The notes beneath the pieces are model-generated. The model did no database searches. It saw only the letters and a list, made by a program, of their open reading frames with translations, and was not told the DNA's origin. The position numbers and the translations under genes were made by a program. A DNA stretch of 64,000 nt from Anaeramoeba flamelloides (lineage: Eukaryota; Metamonada; Anaeramoebidae), in NCBI GenBank assembly GCA_027625915.1, contig JANTQA010000063.1:6219501-6283500 (forward strand), read 5' to 3'. Positions 56,824 through 64,000 of the stretch are shown one piece after another (the stretch's first letter is position 1; the number at the start of each line of letters is the position of its first letter).

Positions 56824-57750
56824 TTAGTTATGAGGAATGAATGCCTTTAAAATTGTGCTCCAGAGCATTACTACTGAAAAGAAAAAAAGAATTGATTTCC
56901 AGCAAACACTAGAGATTAAAGTAAAAAAGAAGTTGAGAATATTGCGATTTTCATTTTTCATTGCAGTCTCAAAGGAGTTGCCGATTTCTTCAATGATAAT
57001 TTCGTATGGGAGAGTGAGGTGCGGCACACTGTGTTGAATCTCGTTCTTTAAAGAGCAACATTTCTGATTAAATTTGTCACGATCCTTCGATTGTGATCCG
57101 CCATTGATAAAATTTTTGAGGCGCTTTGCCCAACTAGAGGATTTTTCGAATCCAATCGAACAATACTTTTCAAACTGTGCTTGGAGTGACTCTTTTCTTT
57201 TTGGTAGGCTTCTCCACTCGTTAATATATAATGCAAAGTAAATTAAAAGAAACAAGAGTAGGCCAATTACAGTTTTGAGAGATATTTCTGAAAAGCGATT
57301 TAAAAACCTTAAATTTGATTTTTCTTCTTTAACAAGATCTTTCTTTTGTGTGATGTGTTTGTTGTGAGGAGAATTGTCTTTGTTGTTTTTGGTTCCTGTT
57401 TGCTTTTGTGTTTTCTGTTTCTTGGACATTTTCAATAAAAACAAGATCTTAAATAGCAATGTTTCTTTTCTTCTTGAATGTTTTTTTGAGAGCCCCTTCC
57501 TGCTTAATGGCAAACAGTCATTTGAAAGCTTACTGGCATAATATGTTAATAAAAATACAAGAATTCCAAATGGTAGAAGTGTTGTAGTCAAAATTACTTG
57601 CCCTGTTCTTCTTCTGTTTTCTTCTTGTTGGATTGCTTCTAAAAAATCTCCTTGTGGGATTTTTTGGTTGTGGGTTTCTGGGTTGTTTCGTTCTAGAAGG
57701 ACTGGGCTGATGACAAACAAAGTGAAAAGTATGAAATTTGATATTATCAT
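56824..57750 (-). CDS. CLCC1-like ER membrane protein (tentative)
   Basis: One exon, 308 aa, starting at the ATG at 57750 (an upstream in-frame TTG is ignored), stop TAA. Membrane segments: about residues 5-20, 52-72, 159-176 and 271-301; a basic Lys/Asn-rich loop lies between the second and third. The segment after the third helix matches the pattern of CLCC1: W..L near INEWRSLPKRK, a cysteine (KYC), SSSWAKRLKNF, charged SKDRDKFNQKCC, then a HSVPHLTLPYEIIIEEIGNS region before the last hydrophobic segment. CLCC1 is an ER membrane protein linked to ion flux and lipid/nuclear-pore homeostasis, related to yeast Brl1/Brr6. It is shorter than animal CLCC1, with no long acidic tail. The call rests on remembered pattern similarity; otherwise it is an unknown four-helix membrane protein. 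Confidence 0.55.
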   Translation of the reverse strand: MIISNFILFTLFVISPVLLERNNPETHNQKIPQGDFLEAIQQEENRRRTGQVILTTTLLPFGILVFLLTYYASKLSNDCLPLSRKGLSKKHSRRKETLLFKILFLLKMSKKQKTQKQTGTKNNKDNSPHNKHITQKKDLVKEEKSNLRFLNRFSEISLKTVIGLLLFLLIYFALYINEWRSLPKRKESLQAQFEKYCSIGFEKSSSWAKRLKNFINGGSQSKDRDKFNQKCCSLKNEIQHSVPHLTLPYEIIIEEIGNSFETAMKNENRNILNFFFTLISSVCWKSILFFFSVVMLWSTILKAFIPHN

Positions 57751-59279
57751 TCCTAACAAAGAATTACAAAAATGATGGACTTTTTTATTTTTCAGTTTTT
57801 AATCTATTCAATCTCTTTTCCCTGTTTTGGGACTAAGTATCTTTATATTTTGAAAATCAATTTAAACAAGCTTTTTCTTGAAATTTCATTTAGTTAATTG
57901 TTTGATTTTTCATTGGGTACTATTATAAAACTATTTTATTTCTTTTCTAAAACACTTATTCTTAATTTAGTAGTTAAGACTAGCAACTAGTTTGAAATCT
58001 TGATTTGTTTATTGAACATTGGAGTCGTAATTTAATTTTCATGGTTGGAATCTGGATAAATATTTTTTCGAAAATGATCAACAAAGTAATATTTCCTTTT
58101 ATAAGGATTTTACTCAATAGAATTAATTATTAACTTTATTTTCTATAAGGTGAGCTGTTTCTTGTCATCAACTTATTGTTTCTTGAAACAATCAAGTTAC
58201 TTCTCGAATAATTCAATTTTACAACAATTAATTTCTTTGAATATTTAAGGGATTAGCGTCAACATAGATTTCTCTTTAATCAAAGTATGATGAAATTCAT
58301 ATATAATGTCTCGGTAAGTTTCTATGACTCTAAAAATCTATCCTAAATCTTATTGCACAATAAATTCTACATATTGAAAAACTTTGTGGAAATTTTTATT
58401 TAATGAATATCTTTTCCCTAATTTTTTGTAAATTAACAACAATTAAATTGTTTCATATTTAAAAAATTAAATCAAAATTATTAAAATTAAATGAAATCAA
58501 AATAAAAAAATCAAGTTCCATTTAATAAAAATTTTTTCTAATAGGAAATAAATATACAAATTCTTTTCTACAACTAAAATAGTTTAATGAATAATAATAA
58601 TACACTTTTATAAAATTTGTTATTATTTTTTTGTTTCATCCAAATAAGAAAACTTTTTCATTTTTTATATGTAATCTTTATTTTTTTCATTATTATTTGA
58701 TTTTTTCAAGTTAGTGAATAGTTAAAATTCAATATCAATTTTTTTTTTTTTTTTGAATAATTGATGTTCATTTTAAGTAGAGTTCTCTTCAAAAAGGAAA
58801 TACAAATTAAGATTAGTTGATTATTTTCTAACCATTTGATCGATCAATTATTTATTTGTTGAAATTTAAACAAATTATACAATAAATTTTTTTTTTATAT
58901 TCAATTCCAAAATTTTTGTAAAACAAATTATTATTCAATTTCACCAAGAACTGTATTTTTTACTCTAAAAAATATCTGAATTAGAAAAAACAAATTTTTT
59001 CACTTCAACCCCCCCTTTAATAGTCTAAGTGTTTATTAACCATTTAATACTTGAAAATAAATCCCCACTCTTATAATATTGAAATTAAATCATTTTCAAG
59101 TCAAAGCTGTATAGTTTTTATTGAACGAATAAAATTTTTAAATAGTTTGTATGTAGATTGAAGAAAAATTTATATTGAAAATACAAAATTGAAATAATTT
59201 TTTTAACTTTTTGTTTTTTTTCTTTATTTCAATTTTTTTTGAGGTAATTCATCTGTTAATTTTTTTTTTTTTTCAAGAT
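57751..59279. other. A+T-rich intergenic DNA
   Basis: The upstream region of the CLCC1-like gene is included. No other gene, RNA or repeat border supported. Confidence 0.4.
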
Positions 59280-59560
59280 CGATAGTCACTTGGTAAAAAC
59301 ATGTTATTCTGAGGTAACTAAAACATGCGAAAATGATTGTAGAAAAACCATATTAGTTTCTATTGGGATTGTATTTTGTTTTTTAATCGGAGATCAATAT
59401 GAACCTTTTTGTTTTTCTCAAATTTGACCTAGGAAGTTAATTTTTTGCATATATTTAGAAAATATATTGATTTTTCTAGGTTTATTTCAGACATATATCA
59501 AGTACCCTTTGAGGTTTATTATTCTATTTATTTCTTATTTTTTCTTCAAAGGTCAATTAT
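59280..59560 (+). pseudogene. Degenerate coding repeat R8, copy 3
   Basis: The best uninterrupted copy: SHLVKTCYSEVTKTCENDCR, then KTILVSIGIVFCFLIGDQYE, then PFCFSQ. Two Cys-rich turns precede a hydrophobic segment. Broken beyond about 59440. Family unknown. Confidence 0.45.
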
Positions 59561-59629
59561 AAAAATAATTAATATAAGAAAAAAAAAGTTGGGTCCATTT
59601 GGTTGAAACAAAGTATACTCTGTCGAAGG

Positions 59630-60787
59630 CATTTCCAAACATGTGGTGTATTTTTTTTTTAAACATTTCATAAAAAATCCACTTTTTTAGTGAAAGTATT
59701 TTTTAATTGACATACCAAAAAATTACGTTTAATTTTAATACAGATTGAATTAATGACTAAGATATTTATTTCAAAATATGTTCATTGAAAACTTTTTAAA
59801 AAAATGAAAAAAAAATTTCACTTTTTTTAGTGAAAACAATGTACAACCAATTTTAATAAAAAAATGGAATTAAATGAAAGGGCACAAATGATTTTTTAGA
59901 TAATTAAATGTAGTTATAAGTTTTCAATTCTATTTGAAAATTTGTTCAGATTAAAAGTGTTAGGAAAACGATTTTTTCAAATAAAAAAGAATATAATAAA
60001 TACCAATTTTCACTCATAAAAAATATATTATAAAATCGCGAGCAGAAAATTTAATATCTTTGTTTTCGGTAATATGTCCTTAATAAAATTAAGCACTATT
60101 TTTTTCAGATTAATATTTTTCGAAATATAGCCTTCTAACTTAATTCAATTAACCCATATGATAATTTTTTTTAGAATAAAAATAATCTCAACTTTTGAAG
60201 ATCGAAAATATTTTTTGAAATTCTATGCACTTTTTTATTTTTTTTTAAAAAATTGGGGATGAGAAAATTTTATACAAAAGAATAAGTTAATGTATTAAAT
60301 TAGAATATATTTCCAGAGAGTTTATCTTTTTCGTTGAACTTTTTATAAAGTATACAATTTAAAAATAAAAAAAAACATTTGAAGACCAAATTAGTCCCTT
60401 TTGTGAAAATAAAATTCCCATAATTTCGAATTTTTTTTAGTATATGAGTTAAAACAAGATAGTGTATATAAAAATATAAATAATTTCAACTTTTAAATCA
60501 ATTATTTTGGTAAAAAATGTTTTCAAAATAAATTTAAATGGAAATTTTATTTATTTTTATTTTTTCATTTTGTTTTTTTAATTTTTTTAATGGAAGGTAT
60601 TTGATAAGTTTTCAATTTTTAGTGTTTTTTGGGTTGTAGGGACATATAATACTTAGAAAAAAATTAAATTATTATCAAGAATCAATAAATGGTTTATAAT
60701 TATTTTGTATATTTAAATACTTATTTGAAGATTCAGTTTAATAAATATATTTTAAAAGAAATTTGCCACACTTTCTTGGAAATAGCT
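59630..60787 (+). mobile_element. TIR element family R6, copy 3 (interrupted)
   Basis: The left part to about 60058 and the right part from about 60645 match R6 copy 1; the right end reads CACTTTCTTGGAAATAGCTT. About 590 bp of unrelated A+T-rich DNA separates them and shows no clear termini. Confidence 0.5.
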
Positions 60788-61998
60788 TGGTATGATTTAT
60801 AATTATTTAGTTTTTTTTTTTTTTTTTTCACATTTTCCCCTAGCTGAATCTTATTTATATTGGGAAGAAGAGTTACAAAGGAAAAAGATCAAGTGATTAC
60901 TTGCTAATACTGTGATACTGAAACACAAAAATATGAGTAACTTGATAATAAAAACAAAAAAGCAATGTGTAAAATGACCAAAGATTGAAATAAAATCAAA
61001 TCGAAAAAAAAAAGAAAAGAAATTACAATAATTAAACAACGATCCCCAAGTGAACATTCATTATCAATTATCAAATTATTAAATCAACCAAAAGTATCGT
61101 GTCTGTGATTTTGGGAGTCCTTAATTAAAGATATAATTGGATTTTTTTTTTTTTGATTTTTAACCAATTGATAATTATAAACCTCCTTTTTAAATTTCAA
61201 TTTCTATTTTTTTTTTCTTTTCAATTTTTTGCTTTTGCTTTTTAAACAAAAAAAAAAATTGGGTGTGTCTTTCACTTGAAAAATCGTGAAATATATGATT
61301 TTACGCTTAAATTAACCTTGAGCAAATTTAAGTAAAAGGGACATTTAGAGTGTAATTAACACTTCTTTCATCCATAATAATTATTTATTTTTTTTTTTTA
61401 GTGGGTATTGTGAATGATAAATTATCAAGAGCATTTACATAAGTTCAGAGTTTTCATTTAACATTTTCCAAGAATTTATTTCCAAAAAATTGAATTTTGG
61501 TTGGTAAAACATTTTGAATTTGAGTTTAGATTGAAAATGATCGACATTGAATTCATCTATCTGTTATTATTATTACCAAAATAAAAAAATATCAAAATCA
61601 TTAAAACAATTTTAATGCTTGACAAAAAATTTAAATTCAAAAAAAAACAAAAAAATTAAGAAAATAATAAAGTAAATAAGAAAATATTTATTGATCAATT
61701 TTTCTATTGTTAAAAAGTTTTTTTTTTTTTTTTTTTTTTTACGAGTAAGAAAGATTGAATTAAGAAAGGAAAAAAGAAAAAACAAAATTAAAGAATAATA
61801 GAAATTATTTTTATCCCCCTTTTTTTTTTTTGAAATTTAAATTATGTTCTTTTGTTTTTGTTTTTTTCTTTTTTCATTTATTTAATTTTAAATTAAGAAA
61901 TATATTATAAAATTAAAGAAAAATATTAATATTATTTTGAAAAATAAAAAATTAAAAATAGAAAATTCAAAATAAAAAAAATAAAGAAAATATTAAAG
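60788..61998. other. A+T-rich DNA downstream of the dymeclin-like gene
   Basis: No gene or repeat border. A 24-base T run lies at about 61717-61740. Confidence 0.4.
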
Positions 61999-62839
61999 CT
62001 ATTTTAATATTTTAACAATATCTTCATCCCAATACATACCAGAATATCTAGCTATCAAATCCCAAGTATATCCAAATAGATAGTGATTAACTTCTGATTC
62101 ATCAGTAATGTATCTAAAAATTTGTTTTTTATCCAAGTGTATTCCCTTTTCATCAAACTTCAATTTTGAAACAACTCTTTTCAAATGTGTAATAGCAATT
62201 TCTGTTGTATAATTTTTTTCAGGGAATTTTTTTTTTAATTCATTTTTAAAAAATCTAATGATAATTAAAGTATTTGAAACGAATTTATATAATCTGGGGT
62301 GGTGTTGATAATTTGATAATTGGATTTCATATGGAAACAAAGTATATAGCAATTTGATGTTTTTTAAAATATTGTGAGTCACCCCAGAATGGAGAATTTC
62401 ACATGTTATTACCAGAAGATCTGTATAAAAATTCAATTCATGTGTCATTTCTTTATAAGGGATATCAAATTTATTCACCAGCATTTTCTTAATTAATCTT
62501 TCCGGCCTCGTCAAGGTGGTGGGTGGCGGGTTTAATGTTTCAATATCTATCCATTCTGAATAAAGTGTTTCCCTTAGTTGGTAATCTCCTTGATCAAAAC
62601 TTATTTTTAAATTTTCTTGTAAATTTTTCTTTCTTCGAGATCTTTGTTTTTTTCTGCTTTTCTCAATTTTTTTTTTTTTTTTTTTATTAGCCTTTCGGAC
62701 CTTTTTATCTCTTTCATACATACTTGAAGTTGGATCAGTTTCATCATCATCGAGTTCAAATTTCCCTAATACTTGTAATTTTTTTGTAAGAAAATCAAAA
62801 ATAATTGCTATTTCTTCAGATGCATAAAATGAAATATCC
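61999..62839 (-). CDS. Dymeclin-family protein, 3'-terminal exon (partial gene)
   Basis: Dymeclin is a peripheral Golgi protein needed for Golgi organisation. This is the last exon on the minus strand: it follows a TTTTTATCAG acceptor, starts with one base of a split codon, and reads ISFYASEEIAIIFDFLTKKL (dymeclin: SPYAAQRIIKLFELLSKK). A basic insertion (YERDKKVRKANKKKKKK...) and a segment ELNFYTDLLVITCEILHSGV then THN follow (dymeclin: LEIINSCLTNSLHHN). Then come HHPRLYKFVSNTLIIIRFF and the ending YLFGYTWDLIARYSGMYWDE then DIVKIL, matching [20 protein letters not shown] then DIQLF. Stop TAG at 61999. The 5' exons should lie to the right; I could not join them with confidence. HID1 is a related alternative, but the WSLVY..GLYW ending favours dymeclin. 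Confidence 0.7.
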
Positions 62840-63113
62840 CTGATAAAAAGAAAAGAAGATAAGAATGAAAGAATATAAGAAGAGTTGAAAACAATTAAAA
62901 ATAAAAAAAGAAGAAATTATATTAATATTTAGTCATTTTTCGAGAATAAATTTCATGAAAATATTGAAAAATTATAAAATTTATTTTGTTAAAAAAATAA
63001 TTAGATTTTTTGAAATTTAATCGAACTTTTCATGGAAAAATAAATTGAAATTTTGATTTGAATTTGGAATTTCTTCAAATTAAAAGTTTTCCTTCAAACA
63101 AAAAAATTAAACC

Positions 63114-63260
63114 TCATGCATGAAAATTTTTTTGATCAAATTTGTTCGGGTATATTTCAACAATTATTATATTGACCATTTTCACAAGACGATGGTGATT
63201 TGAAAAATCAGCCACATTATCACAGTATTGTAAACAAATAATACTCTGTAATACAATAAC
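63114..63260 (-). CDS. Possible upstream exon of the dymeclin-like gene
   Basis: After a TTACAG acceptor-like site the minus strand reads ICLQYCDNVADFSNHHRLVK then MVNIIIVEIYPNKFDQKNFH before TGA. Its nearest donor does not give the phase needed by the last exon, so the link is unproven. Confidence 0.25.
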   Translation of the reverse strand, partial: VIVLQSIICLQYCDNVADFSNHHRLVKMVNIIIVEIYPNKFDQKNFHA

Positions 63261-63652
63261 AATCTGTATCTGAATGACAAAATTATCTCCAAATAAAATC
63301 ATTTTTTTCACTTTAATTTTGTTTTCAATTTGAAATATGACTTTTTATAAAAAGCATGATAAATTCTATATGTAATATTGTTGTTGAGTTTAGAAAGCTT
63401 CAGCAAAAGATCAAAGAAAATAAACTCTTGATATAAAATCTATAACATCACGATGTTTTTTTCTTCAATTCATAACAAACAGCGCAACAAATGCAAGTTA
63501 TTAAGAAACATAAAAGGTTTGAGAACATGATAATAATTTTTTTGTTTCAATTTTAAATGATTATTCATTCACATTTAAACCCACTTTTAATGAAAATTTC
63601 AGACTTTTATTTATACTGAATAATATTATTTCATTTTATCATTACTTTATCA

Positions 63653-63990
63653 GGAAATAAATCAAAAAAATAAAAGAGACAAAGATTATATTATTTTTAC
63701 CATTTCACCCAAGGCTATTGCTTAATATTTGAAAGCAACCAAGAATAACCAAATTGAATATCGATTAGATTTTCAAAATATTAATAGATACCCGACGAAC
63801 GAAATGATTACTAAAATAAAACCCCAGTGCTTAAAAAGGAAGAATCCTGATAGCAAATATTTTTATTGAGTTAATCTGAACCCTAACCGTCAGTAACTCA
63901 AACAATTCTTATTTATGAAACCACCCTTTCAATAACGATCCAAAAAATTCAAATAAAAAAAAATACTAAAAAAATTGAATTTGCATTGAG
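63653..63990 (+). pseudogene. Decayed coding remnant at the right edge
   Basis: After a TTTATCAG acceptor-like site the plus strand reads KNKRDKDYIIFTISPKAIA, then YLKATKNNQIEYRLDFQNIN, then KIKPQCLKRKNPDSKYFY, with several stops. Less A+T-rich than its left flank. Family not recognised; it may continue beyond the window. Confidence 0.3.
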
Positions 63991-64000
63991 ATCTTCTTTT

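Noticed and set aside
1-64000. Ciliate-type code (TAA/TAG as Gln) to explain stop-interrupted frames
   Set aside because: Eight readable genes use TAA, TAG or TGA only as terminators and have no internal stops; some interrupted frames also contain TGA.
1-64000. Retrovirus/LTR, Polinton or other capsid-bearing elements
   Set aside because: No LTR pairs, integrase, polymerase B, capsid or envelope-like sequence could be recognised; only DNA-transposon-type repeats and one LINE fragment are supported.

Overview
The window is very A+T-rich eukaryotic nuclear DNA (roughly four fifths A+T by eye). It carries sparse spliced genes, GT-AG introns, long homopolymer runs and many short DNA transposons. 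Genes that can be read end in TAA, TAG or TGA with no internal stops, so the standard code applies. Proteins carry Lys/Glu, Asn/Glu and Gln/Asn-rich tracts (KEKEKE, NENENE, NEQNEQ). Together with the PAS-RGS-DUF547 gene this suggests a free-living amoeboid protist, possibly Anaeramoeba-like. The taxon is inference, not something the sequence proves.

Eight genes are supported. From left to right: ribosomal protein eS10 (minus, three exons, 7.1-8.0 kb); a short SERBP1/Stm1-type ribosome-binding protein (minus, three exons, 12.6-15.4 kb); checkpoint clamp subunit Rad1 (plus, two exons, 20.1-22.3 kb); a ribosomal stalk P1-like protein without the acidic tail (plus, 26.1 kb); an unrecognised low-complexity protein (plus, two exons, 36.5-37.7 kb); a large PAS-coiled-coil-RGS-DUF547 signalling protein (plus, at least four exons over 9.5 kb, 44.9-54.4 kb); a probable CLCC1-like ER membrane protein (minus, 56.8-57.8 kb); and the 3' exon of a dymeclin-family Golgi protein (minus, 62.0-62.8 kb). 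Three of them (eS10, the SERBP1-like protein, P1-like) concern the ribosome. The genes lie on both strands with kilobases between them, so there is no operon-like arrangement.

The rest is mostly repeats. I see a near-palindromic ~197-bp MITE with TA duplications (seven copies, one in the Rad1 intron); a ~550-bp Tc1/mariner-like family B (four good copies, two diverged); a ~580-bp TIR family R6; a ~455-bp TIR family E; and a ~95-bp palindromic MITE F. A 1.37-kb TTAA-flanked element carries a B and an F copy inside it. Two B copies are each split by a different ~1.0-1.2-kb TA-flanked element (C and D), and D has many copies of a TATCGCGATT-like motif in its arms. There is one truncated LINE 3' end, and several older dispersed repeats (R5, R7, R8, R9, R11) with protein-level traces in R8 and R9.

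Intergenic segments a little less A+T-rich than their surroundings (1-640, 13.9-14.3, 18.9-19.2, 24.4-24.8, 26.4-27.1, 40.5-41.1 and 63.65-63.99 kb) contain stop-interrupted coding-like stretches. They are best read as decayed genes. No rRNA genes, CRISPR arrays, intact transposase genes, or recognisable retrovirus-, Polinton- or capsid-type elements were found.
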